The notes under the pieces: model-generated
What the model was told of the DNA's origin: nothing
Seen by the model: only the letters and a program-made list of their open reading frames with translations
The model's database searches: none
Shown here: positions 33,567-43,293 of the stretch, one piece after another
Position numbering within the stretch: the stretch's first letter is position 1
Layout of the letters: each line of letters starts with the position of its first letter
Source: Huaxiibacter chinensis
GTDB lineage: Bacteria; Pseudomonadota; Gammaproteobacteria; Enterobacterales; Enterobacteriaceae
NCBI RefSeq assembly: GCF_022171985.1
Contig: NZ_JAJVHF010000008.1
Location: forward strand, 1-64,000
Reading direction: 5' to 3'
DNA length: 64,000 nt
Translations under genes and position numbers: made by a program

Positions 33567-33750
33567 AGTGGCTCATTCACCTTCTTATGTCAGCCCCTTC
33601 GGGAAGCGCTACATAAACTTCGAATGACGCACAAAAAGGTGCCTGCCGTCCAACTACTGATTATTGCTTCGGCTTTATCAGATCCGGGCGAAACGTCGAG
33701 TAAGGCACCGCCTCATTCCAACACAAAGCCGGGTTTTTACCCGGCTTTGT
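33567..33750 (+). ncRNA. glmY: Small regulatory RNA GlmY
   Basis: GlmY titrates the adaptor RapZ, which protects GlmZ from RNase E and so raises glmS translation when glucosamine 6-phosphate is low. The 5' end AGTGGCTCATTCACC and the following hairpin region with CAGCCCCTTCGGG match the E. coli RNA as I recall it. The span from the predicted start to the end of the terminator stem ACAAAGCCGGGT / ACCCGGCTTTGT (33723-33750) is 184 nt, the E. coli precursor length. It lies between purL and glrK as in E. coli. Confidence 0.92.
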
Positions 33751-33810
33751 TGTATCTGAAGGGCTGACTCAGTTAGCATCACTCAACACCCCTGATAAGA
33801 GAGTAATGCG

Positions 33811-35244
33811 TTGAGACGCTGGTCCCTTTTCCCCCGTTCCCTGCGACAGCTCGTGATGATGGCTTTTTTGCTCATCCTGCTGCCCTTGCTGGTGCTGGCC
33901 TGGCAAGCCTGGCAAAGCCTGAACGCGCTTAGCGCACAGGCCGCACTCACTAACCGTACCACGCTTATCGATGCACGTCGTAGCGAGGCGATGACCAATG
34001 CTGCGCTCGAAATGGAGCGGAGCTATCGCCAGTATTGCGTACTGGACGACCGAACGCTGGAAAGGGTCTATCAAAATCAACGCAAGCGCTACAGCGAAAT
34101 GCTGGATGCGCATGCGGGCGTTTTACCTGACGATAAACTCTACCAGGCGCTACGTCAGGATCTGAACGATCTTGGGCAGTTGCGGTGTAAAAATAGTGGC
34201 CCGGATGAGATCGCGACGCCTCGCCTTGAAGCCTTCGCCAATGCCAATACGGAAATGGTACAGGCAACCCGTACGGTGATTTTCTCGCGAGGGCAGCAAC
34301 TCCAGCAGGAGATCGCCGAGCGCGGGCAGTTTTTTGGCTGGCAGGCGCTGGTGCTGTTTTTAGTGAGCCTCGGCCTGGTCATGCTCTTTACCCGAATGAT
34401 TATCGGTCCGGTAAAAGGCATTGAACGCATGATCAATCGTCTTGGCGAAGGGAAATCGCTGGGTAATACCGTTGTTTTCAAGGGGCCTCGCGAACTGCGG
34501 TCAGTCGGTCAGCGCATTATCTGGCTTTCTGAACGCCTGGCGTGGCTCGAATCGCAACGCCACCAGTTTCTGCGTCATATCTCCCATGAATTAAAAACCC
34601 CGCTTGCCAGCATGCGCGAAGGCACGGAACTGCTGGCCGATGAGGTGGCTGGGTCGTTGACGACGGAGCAAAAAGAGATTGTCGATATCCTGGATGCCAG
34701 TAGTCGAAATTTACAAAAGCTGATTGAGCAATTGCTGGACTATAACCGTAAACTGGCTGATGGTGCGGTGGAGCTGGAGCGCGTCGAGATTGAGCCGTTA
34801 ATCGATATGGTGATTTCCGCTCATAGCCTGCCGGCACGAGCTAAAATGATGCATACCGAGCTGGAACTCAATGAATCGGCCTGTTTTGCCGAACCCATGC
34901 TATTAATGAGTGTGCTGGATAATCTTTATTCCAATGCGGTGCACTATGGTACTGAATCCGGTAACATTTATATACGCAGTTTTCAAAATGGCCCGCGCGT
35001 ATGTATTGATGTCGCCAATACCGGCACGCCTATTCCGGATGATGAAAAAGCGATGATCTTCGAACCTTTTTTCCAGGGAAGTCATCAGCGAAAAGGTGCG
35101 GTCAAAGGAAGCGGCCTGGGTTTAAGCATTGCCCGGGACTGTATACGCCGTATGCATGGGGAGCTTTACATCGCGCAGGATACCCGCGTGGATGTCTGTT
35201 TCCGCATTGAGCTGCCCCTTGAACCGAATAAATTAATGAAATGA
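33811..35244 (+). CDS. glrK: Sensor histidine kinase GlrK (QseE)
   Basis: Inner-membrane sensor of the GlrK/GlrR system that drives glmY. 477 residues: membrane helix about 12-31, periplasmic sensor region with cysteines C76 and C126, second helix about 176-194, HAMP, then HisKA with phospho-acceptor His259 in HISHELKTP and an HATPase domain (N box NLYSNAVHYG, G box KGSGLGLSIA). The start is TTG at 33811, giving the E. coli-like N-terminus RRWSLFPRSLRQLV. First gene of glrK-qseG-glrR. Confidence 0.96.
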   Translation: MRRWSLFPRSLRQLVMMAFLLILLPLLVLAWQAWQSLNALSAQAALTNRTTLIDARRSEAMTNAALEMERSYRQYCVLDDRTLERVYQNQRKRYSEMLDAHAGVLPDDKLYQALRQDLNDLGQLRCKNSGPDEIATPRLEAFANANTEMVQATRTVIFSRGQQLQQEIAERGQFFGWQALVLFLVSLGLVMLFTRMIIGPVKGIERMINRLGEGKSLGNTVVFKGPRELRSVGQRIIWLSERLAWLESQRHQFLRHISHELKTPLASMREGTELLADEVAGSLTTEQKEIVDILDASSRNLQKLIEQLLDYNRKLADGAVELERVEIEPLIDMVISAHSLPARAKMMHTELELNESACFAEPMLLMSVLDNLYSNAVHYGTESGNIYIRSFQNGPRVCIDVANTGTPIPDDEKAMIFEPFFQGSHQRKGAVKGSGLGLSIARDCIRRMHGELYIAQDTRVDVCFRIELPLEPNKLMK

Positions 35245-35261
35245 AATTAAGTCTGGTGAGT

Positions 35262-36005
35262 ATGTCACACGTTTTTTCCCGCGCTTGTAACGCGGTGTTT
35301 TCCAGCACATTTTTTCGCGTCAGCCTGCCCTGTTTACTTCTGGCCGGTTGCGCAGCGCATACCCCGAAAAGCGCCATCAGCGATAAGCAGGATGATAAAT
35401 TGCCTGAGCATCAGCTGGCGGATTTTTTGTCTACCGAGTGTGACAACATCTGGTGGCTGAAGGGGCATGACGTGGAGGCCAACCCGCTATACTGGTTGCG
35501 AAGCATGGATTGCGCCGAGCGTTTATCGCCGGCAGATGCCCGCGCGCAGGCCCATCAGTGGACGGATAACACCTGGCAGGACTCTTTTAAACTCGGCATT
35601 TTACTGGCGAATGCCAAAATCAATCCGGTGGAACGCCGAACCAATACCACGCGTCTGGATGCGCTCAGCCCACAAATACCCGCCCAGGTTCGTCCGCTTT
35701 ATCAGCTCTGGCGTGATGGTCAGGCCTCGCAGTTACAGCTTGCCGAGGAGCGTTACCGTTACGGTAAACTCCAGCAGTCCACCGACGCGGAGCTGGATAC
35801 CCTTCGCCAGCAGCAACAGTATTTACGTGCTCAGCTTGAAACCACCACCCGCAAGCTGGAAAACCTGACGGATATCGAACGTCAACTTTCCACCCGTAAG
35901 CCCGCCAGCAGCTATCTGCCAGACGGACAGAAAGGTGCGGCGCAGTCAGAAAAAACGTCGGATCAGGACAGTGACGCGCCAAAACAAGAGGATGTGAAGC
36001 CATGA
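35262..36005 (+). CDS. qseG: Outer-membrane lipoprotein QseG
   Basis: Lipoprotein that partners GlrK and is implicated in virulence signalling in pathogenic E. coli. Signal peptide ends in lipobox LLAGC with acylated Cys30; Ala at +2 fits outer-membrane sorting. The mature part has the conserved NPLYWLR-MDCAERL motif and a long coiled coil (about 165-215) rich in Gln and Arg. Two starts are possible: ATG 35241, overlapping the glrK stop (ATGA), or ATG 35262 after TGGTGAG. I chose the second because it aligns with the E. coli N-terminus; the first adds seven residues. The stop overlaps glrR (ATGA). Confidence 0.88.
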   Translation: MSHVFSRACNAVFSSTFFRVSLPCLLLAGCAAHTPKSAISDKQDDKLPEHQLADFLSTECDNIWWLKGHDVEANPLYWLRSMDCAERLSPADARAQAHQWTDNTWQDSFKLGILLANAKINPVERRTNTTRLDALSPQIPAQVRPLYQLWRDGQASQLQLAEERYRYGKLQQSTDAELDTLRQQQQYLRAQLETTTRKLENLTDIERQLSTRKPASSYLPDGQKGAAQSEKTSDQDSDAPKQEDVKP

Positions 36006-37339
36006 CAAGCCGCAAACCTGCTCATCTCTTGCTGGTGGATGACGATCCCGGCTTGCTTAAGCTCTTAGGGATGCGTCTGGTCAGCGAAGGTTATAGCATT
36101 GTGACCGCAGAAAGCGGTATGGAAGGGTTGAAAGCGCTGGGCCGCGAGAAAGTCGATTTAGTCATTAGCGACCTGCGCATGGATGAAATGGACGGGATGC
36201 AGCTTTTTGCCGAGATCCAAAAGCTGCAGCCTGGAATGCCGGTGATTATTCTTACCGCGCATGGTTCAATTCCGGATGCTGTGGCTGCCACGCAGCAGGG
36301 CGTCTTTAGTTTTCTGACCAAGCCGGTCGACAAAGATGCGCTGTATAAAGCCATCGATGATGCGCTGGAGCATGCCGCGCCGTCGGTCGATGAAAAATGG
36401 CGCGAGACGATAGTCACCCGCAGCCCGATGATGCTTCGCCTGCTAGAGCAGGCGCGCATGGTGGCGCAGTCTGATGTAAGCCTGTTGATCAACGGGCAAA
36501 GCGGTACGGGCAAAGAGATCCTGGCGCAGGCCATACATAACGCCAGCCCGCGCAGTAAAAATGCGTTCATCGCCATCAACTGCGGGGCCTTGCCGGAACA
36601 ACTGCTGGAGTCTGAACTCTTTGGCCACGCGCGCGGCGCCTTCACCGGGGCGGTGAGCAGCCGGGAAGGGTTATTCCAGGCGGCAGAAGGCGGCACGCTG
36701 TTCCTCGATGAAATCGGGGATATGCCCGCCCCGCTGCAGGTTAAATTGCTGCGTGTTTTGCAGGAGCGCAAAGTGCGCCCGCTGGGCAGTAACCGTGATA
36801 TCGACATTAACGTGCGTATCATCTCCGCTACGCACCGCGACTTGCCCAAGGCCATGGAGCGTAAAGAGTTCCGTGAGGATCTCTACTACCGTCTGAACGT
36901 GGTCAACCTGAAAATACCCGCACTGGCAGAGCGTGCGGAAGATATTCCTCTGCTGGCAAATCATCTTCTTCGCCAGTCAGCCGACCGGCATAAGCCCTTT
37001 GTCCGCGCTTTTTCAACCGATGCCATGAAGCGCCTGATGACGGCAAGCTGGCCTGGTAACGTGCGTCAGCTGGTGAACGTGATTGAACAGTGCGTGGCGC
37101 TGACCTCATCGCCGGTGATCAGCGATGCGCTGGTGGAGCAGGCGCTGGAAGGGGAAAACACAGCGCTACCGACCTTTGTAGAGGCGCGTAATCAGTTTGA
37201 GCTGAACTATCTGCGTAAGCTGTTGCAGATCACCAAAGGTAACGTCACGCACGCTGCGCGCATGGCGGGACGCAACCGCACCGAGTTTTATAAACTGCTG
37301 TCTCGGCACGAGCTGGAAGCCAACGATTTTAAAGAGTAG
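36002..37339 (+). CDS. glrR: Sigma-54-dependent response regulator GlrR (QseF)
   Basis: NtrC-type activator of glmY, and in E. coli also of rpoE. 445 residues: receiver domain with phospho-acceptor Asp57 (ISDLRMDEMDG; one residue later than E. coli numbering), AAA+ domain with Walker A GQSGTGKE, the sigma-54 contact loop GAFTGA and Walker B GGTLFLDEIGD, and a C-terminal Fis-type helix-turn-helix (NVTHAARMAGRNRTEFYKLL). Coupled to qseG. The rpoE operon and the three GlrR-type sites both lie in this window. Confidence 0.97.
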   Translation: MTSRKPAHLLLVDDDPGLLKLLGMRLVSEGYSIVTAESGMEGLKALGREKVDLVISDLRMDEMDGMQLFAEIQKLQPGMPVIILTAHGSIPDAVAATQQGVFSFLTKPVDKDALYKAIDDALEHAAPSVDEKWRETIVTRSPMMLRLLEQARMVAQSDVSLLINGQSGTGKEILAQAIHNASPRSKNAFIAINCGALPEQLLESELFGHARGAFTGAVSSREGLFQAAEGGTLFLDEIGDMPAPLQVKLLRVLQERKVRPLGSNRDIDINVRIISATHRDLPKAMERKEFREDLYYRLNVVNLKIPALAERAEDIPLLANHLLRQSADRHKPFVRAFSTDAMKRLMTASWPGNVRQLVNVIEQCVALTSSPVISDALVEQALEGENTALPTFVEARNQFELNYLRKLLQITKGNVTHAARMAGRNRTEFYKLLSRHELEANDFKE

Positions 37340-37410
37340 TACCGCAAAAATGGATTGAATATGGTACTGTGAGCAATCGATTACGAAGCGACTGACTGGC
37401 AAGCGTTTAA

Positions 37411-37758
<348 letters not shown>

Positions 37759-37777
37759 CGCTGCCCGCATTTTAAAG

Positions 37778-37805
37778 GCCAGGTAAGGCGCAGCCGCTAC
37801 CCGGC
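37778..37805. repeat. REP-like palindromic element
   Basis: GCCAGGTAAGGCGCAGCCGC then TACCCGGC: an imperfect palindrome of the REP family (GCCGGGTAGCGGC...CCTTACCTGGC read on the minus strand). It abuts the terminator between glnB and hmp. Confidence 0.7.
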
Positions 37806-37836
37806 AAAAAAAGCCCCTCACATTGAGGGGCTTTTT
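37806..37836. terminator. Bidirectional terminator between glnB and hmp
   Basis: AAAAAGCCCCTCA (37808-37820) / TGAGGGGCTTTTT (37824-37836), perfect 13-bp pairing with a CAT loop; A and T runs let it work on both strands. It ends 2 bases before the hmp stop. Confidence 0.95.
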
Positions 37837-37838
37837 GA

Positions 37839-39029
37839 TTACAGCACTTTATGCGGCCCGAAACATTCGTAGTGAATGTTCTCTTTGTTGACGCCCAGGT
37901 CAACCAGCTGTTTCGCCGCATACTGCATAAACGCTACCGGCCCACAGACATAGAACTGCATCTCCGGTGCGCTAAACGCGCTTTCATGCTGGCTTAACTC
38001 GATAAGACCTTCGCTGTTAAAGCGTCCTGCGGCGCGATCGGCCTCGGTCGGCAGTCGATACCAGGTATGGGCAGTAAAGCGCGGCAGGCTGGCTGCAATC
38101 GTTGTCACTTCATCCGCAAACGCATGCACCTCGCCGTTTTCCGCGGCGTGGAACCAGTTTACCTGCGCGCGGTGATGCGATTTTGCCAGCGTGTCCAGCA
38201 TCGCCAGCATCGGGGTCTGGCCGACGCCTGCGGAGATCAGGGTCACCGGCGTATCGGCGTCCACGGCCATAAAGAAATCGCCTGCAGGCGCCGCAAGGTG
38301 AACCACATCTCCCACGCGAGCTTCGTTGTGAAGCCAGGTGGATACCTGTCCGCCGTCTTCACGTTTTACCGCAATGCGATAACCCTTGCCGTTGGGTTTA
38401 CGGGTCAGGGAGTACTGGCGAATCTCCTGATGCGGGAAGCCTTCAGGTTTCAGCCACACGCCCAGATACTGGCCTGGCTGATAATCCGCCACCGCCTGGC
38501 CGTCGACCGGTTCGAATTCAAAGCTGGTAATCAGCGCGCTACGCGGTGTTTTTTCCACGATACGGAAAGCGCGCGTGCCTTCCCAGCCGCCTGCTTTTTC
38601 AGCATGTTCACTGTAGATCTGGGCTTCACGCTGGATAAAGACATTTGCCAGCACGCCATAGGCTTTGCCCCAGGCCTCCAGCACCGCCTGACCCGGGCTG
38701 AACATCTCGTCCAGCGTCGCGATCAGGTGGCTACCAACAATATTGTACTGCTCGGGTTTGATCTGGAAACTGGTATGCTTCTGGGCGATTTTCTCGACCG
38801 CAGGCAGAAGGGCCGCCAGGTTGTCGATATTGCTGGCATACGCGGCGATGGCGTTGAATAAAGCTTCACGCTGATCGCCATTACGCTGGTTGCTCATATT
38901 AAAAATTTCTTTGAGCTCCGGATTATGCGCAAACATGCGGTCGTAAAAGTGGGCGGTAAGCTTCGGACCGGTTTCGACCAGCAGCGGGATAGTGGATTTA
39001 ACGGTAGCGATGGTTTGAGCGTCGAGCAT
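37839..39029 (-). CDS. hmp: Flavohemoprotein (nitric oxide dioxygenase)
   Basis: Oxidises nitric oxide to nitrate using NADPH and O2. 396 residues: globin domain with proximal His85, distal Tyr29 and Gln53; FAD domain with [14 protein letters not shown] domain with GVGQTPM and the C-terminal CFGPHK. The frame extends 67 codons upstream, but ATG 39027-39029 gives the E. coli N-terminus [11 protein letters not shown] with AAGGA upstream. An NsrR-type operator lies 26-48 bp before the start. Confidence 0.98.
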   Translation of the reverse strand: MLDAQTIATVKSTIPLLVETGPKLTAHFYDRMFAHNPELKEIFNMSNQRNGDQREALFNAIAAYASNIDNLAALLPAVEKIAQKHTSFQIKPEQYNIVGSHLIATLDEMFSPGQAVLEAWGKAYGVLANVFIQREAQIYSEHAEKAGGWEGTRAFRIVEKTPRSALITSFEFEPVDGQAVADYQPGQYLGVWLKPEGFPHQEIRQYSLTRKPNGKGYRIAVKREDGGQVSTWLHNEARVGDVVHLAAPAGDFFMAVDADTPVTLISAGVGQTPMLAMLDTLAKSHHRAQVNWFHAAENGEVHAFADEVTTIAASLPRFTAHTWYRLPTEADRAAGRFNSEGLIELSQHESAFSAPEMQFYVCGPVAFMQYAAKQLVDLGVNKENIHYECFGPHKVL

Positions 39030-39054
39030 AGCAGCTTCCTTTAATGTTACTTTA

Positions 39055-39077
39055 ATGATGTATTTTAAATGCATCTT
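39055..39077 (-). promoter_or_regulatory. NsrR operator of hmp
   Basis: Two 11-bp half-sites, ATGATGTATTT (39055-39065) and AAATGCATCTT (39067-39077), form an 11-1-11 inverted repeat matching the NsrR consensus (AAGATGCATTT half-site). NsrR is a nitric-oxide-sensing Fe-S repressor, so hmp should be induced by NO. Confidence 0.85.
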
Positions 39078-39199
39078 ATAAAAAATAACCCTGCGTTGTA
39101 AATGGTTCTTTGCAACGTGAAAAATATGCATCACAAACCTGAAAAGAAATCCCTTGAATATCCCGAGAGCTTTATTCCTCAAACCCTTGCGTGGCGTGA

Positions 39200-39262
39200 A
39201 GGTAATCGTTTGCGTAAATTCGTTTGTCAAGACCTGTTATCGCAGAACGATTCGGTTATACT
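39200..39262 (+). promoter_or_regulatory. glyA promoter with PurR operator
   Basis: AGGTAATCGTTTGCGT (39200-39215) is a PurR box in reverse orientation, which I recall as identical to that of E. coli glyA. Promoter elements downstream: TGTTAT (39235-39240), 16 bp, TATACT (39257-39262), start near 39269. A weak MetR-like half pair, TGAA-N5-TGCA, is at 39118-39130. Confidence 0.8.
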
Positions 39263-39332
39263 GTTGCGCGTTGTCCAACAGGACTGGCTTTTAAGGCCAA
39301 AATTTTATTGTTAGCTGAGTCAGGAGATGCGG

Positions 39333-40586
39333 ATGTTAAAGCGTGAAATGAACATTGCCGATTATGATGCCGAACTGTGGCAGGCTATGGAGCAGGAAAA
39401 AGTACGTCAGGAAGAGCACATCGAACTGATCGCCTCCGAAAACTACACCAGCCCGCGCGTGATGCAGGCACAGGGTTCTCAGCTGACCAACAAATATGCT
39501 GAAGGTTATCCAGGCAAGCGCTATTACGGCGGCTGCGAATACGTTGATATTGTTGAACAGCTGGCCATCGATCGCGCAAAAGAGCTGTTTGGCGCCGACT
39601 ACGCTAACGTCCAGCCGCACTCCGGCTCTCAGGCTAACTTCGCGGTCTACACCGCGCTGCTGCAACCGGGCGATACCGTTCTGGGTATGAACCTGGCGCA
39701 AGGCGGCCACCTGACTCACGGCTCTCCGGTTAACTTCTCTGGCAAACTGTACAACATTATCCCTTACGGCATTGATGAGTCCGGTAAAATCGACTACGAA
39801 GACATGGCGAAGCAGGCTAAAGAGCACAAACCGAAGATGATTATCGGTGGCTTCTCTGCTTACTCCGGTGTGGTTGACTGGGCAAAAATGCGTGAAATCG
39901 CAGACAGCATCGGCGCGTACCTGTTCGTTGATATGGCACACGTTGCGGGCCTGATTGCCGCAGATGTTTACCCGAACCCGGTTCCACACGCTCACGTTGT
40001 GACCACCACCACCCACAAAACCCTGGCGGGTCCACGCGGTGGCCTGATCCTGGCGAAGGGCGGCGACGAAGATCTGTATAAGAAACTGAACTCTGCCGTC
40101 TTCCCAAGCGCGCAGGGCGGCCCGTTGATGCACGTGATCGCGGCGAAAGCGGTGGCGCTGAAAGAAGCCATGGAGCCAGAGTTCAAAGTTTACCAGCAGC
40201 AGGTGGCAAAAAACGCCAAAGCGATGGTCGAAGTCTTCCTGAACCGTGGCTACAAAGTGGTCTCCGGCGGTACTGAGAACCACCTGTTCCTGCTGGATCT
40301 GGTGGATAAAAACCTGACCGGTAAAGAAGCGGATGCAGCCCTTGGCCGTGCGAACATCACCGTGAACAAAAACAGCGTGCCAAACGATCCGAAGAGCCCG
40401 TTTGTGACCTCCGGCATCCGTATCGGTTCTCCGGCTGTGACACGTCGCGGTTTCAAAGAAGCCGAAGTGAAAGAGCTGGCTGGCTGGATGTGTGATGTGC
40501 TGGACAATATCAATGACGACGCGGTAATCGAGCGCGTTAAAGGTAAAGTTCTGGATATCTGCGCACGCTTCCCGGTTTACGCATAA
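39333..40586 (+). CDS. glyA: Serine hydroxymethyltransferase
   Basis: PLP enzyme converting serine and tetrahydrofolate to glycine and 5,10-methylene-THF. 417 residues, the E. coli length, from ATG 39333 after AGGAG (39322-39326); an in-frame ATG at 39327 touches the ribosome site. PLP-lysine motif [15 protein letters not shown]-terminal [12 protein letters not shown], and HSGSQAN are intact. PurR regulation ties one-carbon supply to purL in the same window. Confidence 0.99.
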   Translation: MLKREMNIADYDAELWQAMEQEKVRQEEHIELIASENYTSPRVMQAQGSQLTNKYAEGYPGKRYYGGCEYVDIVEQLAIDRAKELFGADYANVQPHSGSQANFAVYTALLQPGDTVLGMNLAQGGHLTHGSPVNFSGKLYNIIPYGIDESGKIDYEDMAKQAKEHKPKMIIGGFSAYSGVVDWAKMREIADSIGAYLFVDMAHVAGLIAADVYPNPVPHAHVVTTTTHKTLAGPRGGLILAKGGDEDLYKKLNSAVFPSAQGGPLMHVIAAKAVALKEAMEPEFKVYQQQVAKNAKAMVEVFLNRGYKVVSGGTENHLFLLDLVDKNLTGKEADAALGRANITVNKNSVPNDPKSPFVTSGIRIGSPAVTRRGFKEAEVKELAGWMCDVLDNINDDAVIERVKGKVLDICARFPVYA

Positions 40587-40604
40587 TCCTGCTTTGCCCG
40601 TATC

Positions 40605-40631
40605 AAAAAGGCCGCGCTTGCGGCCTTTTTT
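40605..40631. terminator. Terminator of glyA
   Basis: AAAAAGGCCGC-GCTT-GCGGCCTTTTT: 11-bp perfect stem, strong T run on the plus strand and symmetrical A run. Confidence 0.95.
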
Positions 40632-40748
40632 GTTTTTGGGCATGGACAGGACATTTTTTGTTAAATAAACGTTAATTTATAGCCCGCTAACGACTTGCTA
40701 TATTTCCCTATTCCCGCCAGACTATCGCCTCCAAAACGGGAGGGATTC

Positions 40749-41888
40749 ATGGTTTTGCATTCCACGCGCTGGCTGGCACTCAGCTATTTTACCTACTTCT
40801 TTAGCTACGGTATTTTCTTGCCCTTCTGGAGCGTCTGGCTGGCCGGTATTGGCCTGACGCCTGAAACGATCGGCATCCTGCTTGGATCGGGGCTGGTCGC
40901 TCGTTTCCTTGGCAGCCTGATCATTGCCCCACGCGTGAGCGATCCTTCCCTGCTCATTAAAGCGCTGCGGGTGCTCTCACTCCTGACGCTGGTGTTCCTG
41001 GCCGCTTTCTGGGTCAGTCATCAGTTTGCCTGGCTGATGGTGGTGATGGTTGGATTTAACCTCTTCTTCTCGCCGCTGGTGCCCTTAACCGATGCGCTGG
41101 CGAATACCTGGCAAAAACAGATCACCATGGACTATGGCCGTGTCCGCCTGTGGGGATCAATTGCCTTTGTGATCGGCTCTGCGCTGGTGGGGAAACTGGT
41201 CAGCCTATATGACTATCGGGCGATCCTGGCGTTGCTTAGCGTGGGGATTGCTTCGATGGTGCTGGGGATGCTGCTGCGTCCATCGGTCATGCCGCACGGT
41301 GAAACACGACAGCAGGAGAGTGCTGGCTGGCCCGCCTGGCGCACGTTAGTGGTACAAAGCTGGCGTTTCCTTGCCTGCGTCTGTCTGCTGCAGGGCGCAC
41401 ATGCGGCGTACTATGGCTTCAGCGCAATTTACTGGCAGGAGGCGGGATACTCCGCTTCAGCGGTGGGCTATCTGTGGTCGCTGGGCGTGGTAGCCGAAGT
41501 GGTTATTTTTGCCCTGAGCAAAAAACTGTTCCGTCGGTTTGGCGCGCGCGATTTACTGCTGCTGTCCGCCCTCTGCGGCGTGGCGCGATGGGGAATTATG
41601 GGGTGGACGACGGAGTTGCCCTGGCTCATCGTGGCGCAAATTTTACACTGCGGTACCTTCACCGTTTGCCACCTTGCGGCGATGCGCTATATCGCGGCGC
41701 GTGAAGGGGGCGATGTCATTCGTCTTCAGGCCATTTATTCCGCCGTGGCGATGGGCGGCAGTATCGCCATCATGACCGTCTTTGCCGGCTTCCTGTATCA
41801 GCATCTGGGGCACGGCGTGTTTTGGGTGATGGCGCTGGTGGCGATACCGGCCATACTGGTACGTCCAAAGGTCGCGGCGCGACGCTAA
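40749..41888 (+). CDS. hcaT: MFS transporter, HcaT family (putative 3-phenylpropionate permease)
   Basis: Twelve-helix permease of 379 residues, the E. coli HcaT length, with conserved FFSYGIFLPFWSVWL in helix 1 and SPLVPLTDALANTW in helix 4. ATG 40749 follows GGGAGGG; the frame is open upstream from 40695. Phenylpropionate transport is a name carried over from E. coli, where the gene adjoins the hca dioxygenase operon. No hca genes are present here, so the real substrate is open. The 3' end is 2 bp from convergent csiE. Confidence 0.85.
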   Translation: MVLHSTRWLALSYFTYFFSYGIFLPFWSVWLAGIGLTPETIGILLGSGLVARFLGSLIIAPRVSDPSLLIKALRVLSLLTLVFLAAFWVSHQFAWLMVVMVGFNLFFSPLVPLTDALANTWQKQITMDYGRVRLWGSIAFVIGSALVGKLVSLYDYRAILALLSVGIASMVLGMLLRPSVMPHGETRQQESAGWPAWRTLVVQSWRFLACVCLLQGAHAAYYGFSAIYWQEAGYSASAVGYLWSLGVVAEVVIFALSKKLFRRFGARDLLLLSALCGVARWGIMGWTTELPWLIVAQILHCGTFTVCHLAAMRYIAAREGGDVIRLQAIYSAVAMGGSIAIMTVFAGFLYQHLGHGVFWVMALVAIPAILVRPKVAARR

Positions 41889-41890
41889 CC

Positions 41891-43168
41891 TCAGGACTCC
41901 AGCATGGCGCGGATATGTTTTTGCTGCTGCTCATTAAGCGTCTCGACGGCGTGAATGAGCGGCGGTGAAAACAGCGGCAGGGCGGTGGCGTAGGGGGTAA
42001 TGACCAGCGCGGCTTCCCGCGGTGCGCCCTCCTGCTGGAACACATTTAACGCCAGATAGCGGATATTCAACGGCAACAGGGTCAATTCACGCAGCTGTTG
42101 CTCAATGACCTCTTCGCAGGTTTTATCCTCCCCGGTTAGCAAGACCACCTGCTTTTCGTGCAGGTCAGTCTCCTGCATCAGCCAGGCGCCAAAGATAACC
42201 GCCACCAGGCTCATCTCTTCATCCGAAAATCGCAGGCCAAACTCAGCCTCCACTTCAGACAGAATGGCCTGGGTGGTGCGCATTAAACGCGGATAAAGGC
42301 GACCAATTTCCTCGGGCAGCGCGTTATCAATGCCGATACCAAACAGAGAGCGGTCCAGCGCCTGGGCAAGGTGAATATAGAGCTGATCGGTAAGCCCCTG
42401 TTCGTCACTAAAGCGCATGCCGGTTTCTGCCTGGAAGCGGGCGATCATCCGAACGATAGTCTGGCGCAGGCGTTCATCCTGCTGATGCGCGTCGCGAAGG
42501 GGATCGGGCGTTCGCAACATCATAAAAAGCAGGGATAAAAAGAGATGTTCATCGTCGTGGGGCAGCTGCGCAACCCGGCGCTGCCAGTGACGAACGATCT
42601 CCTGGGCGGTAAGATATTCCCCGCGAGACTGCGCCCAGTTACGCTGGACGGGAGAAAACTGCGGCGTTTGCCCCAGGTGATGCTGAATCAGGCAATATTG
42701 CAGATAGAGTTGCAAAAACTGTATATCTCGACACTCAAACTGCCGTTGCAGACGGCGCGAACAGAAGTTGATCAGCGCCCGCAGGTTGGTGTCATCGTAT
42801 AACGTGCGGGGAATGCCCATCTGTTTAAGGGCTGTTTTGAGCGCCGGGGTAAACTGCCCCGAGACAAAGTGCGGACACAGACGCAGCGCCCGGCGCAATC
42901 CGTGTAACAGGCATAAACGTTTGTCCAGGGTTGTGCCTTCCATCCGGTAGCTGCCGTCATGATGCGTGGCGATGTCCAGACGGTGATAGCGCTGGATTTC
43001 ATCGCGCGTCTCCGCTATATCTTGCCGTGCAATGTCGCTGTCGACTCCGTTTAAATCAATAATCGATTGCGAAGTTACGGCGAATCCGGGCAGGTAAAAC
43101 ATCATGAGCACCTGGCAGCGACGCTGCGAACTGGAAAGCACAGATGGAATTTCGAGAGTCGTCATCAT
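41891..43168 (-). CDS. csiE: Stationary-phase inducible protein CsiE (PRD-containing)
   Basis: 425 residues, close to E. coli CsiE (426). Two PTS-regulation domains are discernible (about 150-265 and 270-375; conserved His in LYIHLAQALDRS and acidic FSDEEMSLVAVIFGAWL), preceded by a helical N-terminal region resembling antiterminators but without a clear RNA- or DNA-binding signature. Biochemical role unknown. In E. coli it needs sigma-S and cAMP-CRP; here a CTATTCT close to the sigma-S -10 lies at 43199-43205 (minus strand) and a CRP half-site TGTGA at 43268-43272. Confidence 0.9.
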   Translation of the reverse strand: MMTTLEIPSVLSSSQRRCQVLMMFYLPGFAVTSQSIIDLNGVDSDIARQDIAETRDEIQRYHRLDIATHHDGSYRMEGTTLDKRLCLLHGLRRALRLCPHFVSGQFTPALKTALKQMGIPRTLYDDTNLRALINFCSRRLQRQFECRDIQFLQLYLQYCLIQHHLGQTPQFSPVQRNWAQSRGEYLTAQEIVRHWQRRVAQLPHDDEHLFLSLLFMMLRTPDPLRDAHQQDERLRQTIVRMIARFQAETGMRFSDEQGLTDQLYIHLAQALDRSLFGIGIDNALPEEIGRLYPRLMRTTQAILSEVEAEFGLRFSDEEMSLVAVIFGAWLMQETDLHEKQVVLLTGEDKTCEEVIEQQLRELTLLPLNIRYLALNVFQQEGAPREAALVITPYATALPLFSPPLIHAVETLNEQQQKHIRAMLES

Positions 43169-43293
43169 CTGCAGGGTATCCAGTAAGAGTATTTGATAAG
43201 AATAGCTAAAGGATGTGGGCTGGAAAGCGCGCCGGCAGCTCTTTCACTCAGGATTGCGGGCGAACATCACAGAATTTATGACGTGAGGAATTG

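Noticed and set aside
39336..40643. 435-codon open frame on the minus strand opposite glyA
   Set aside because: It covers the whole of glyA in antisense, has no recognisable domain, and is explained by the biased codon use of a highly expressed gene.
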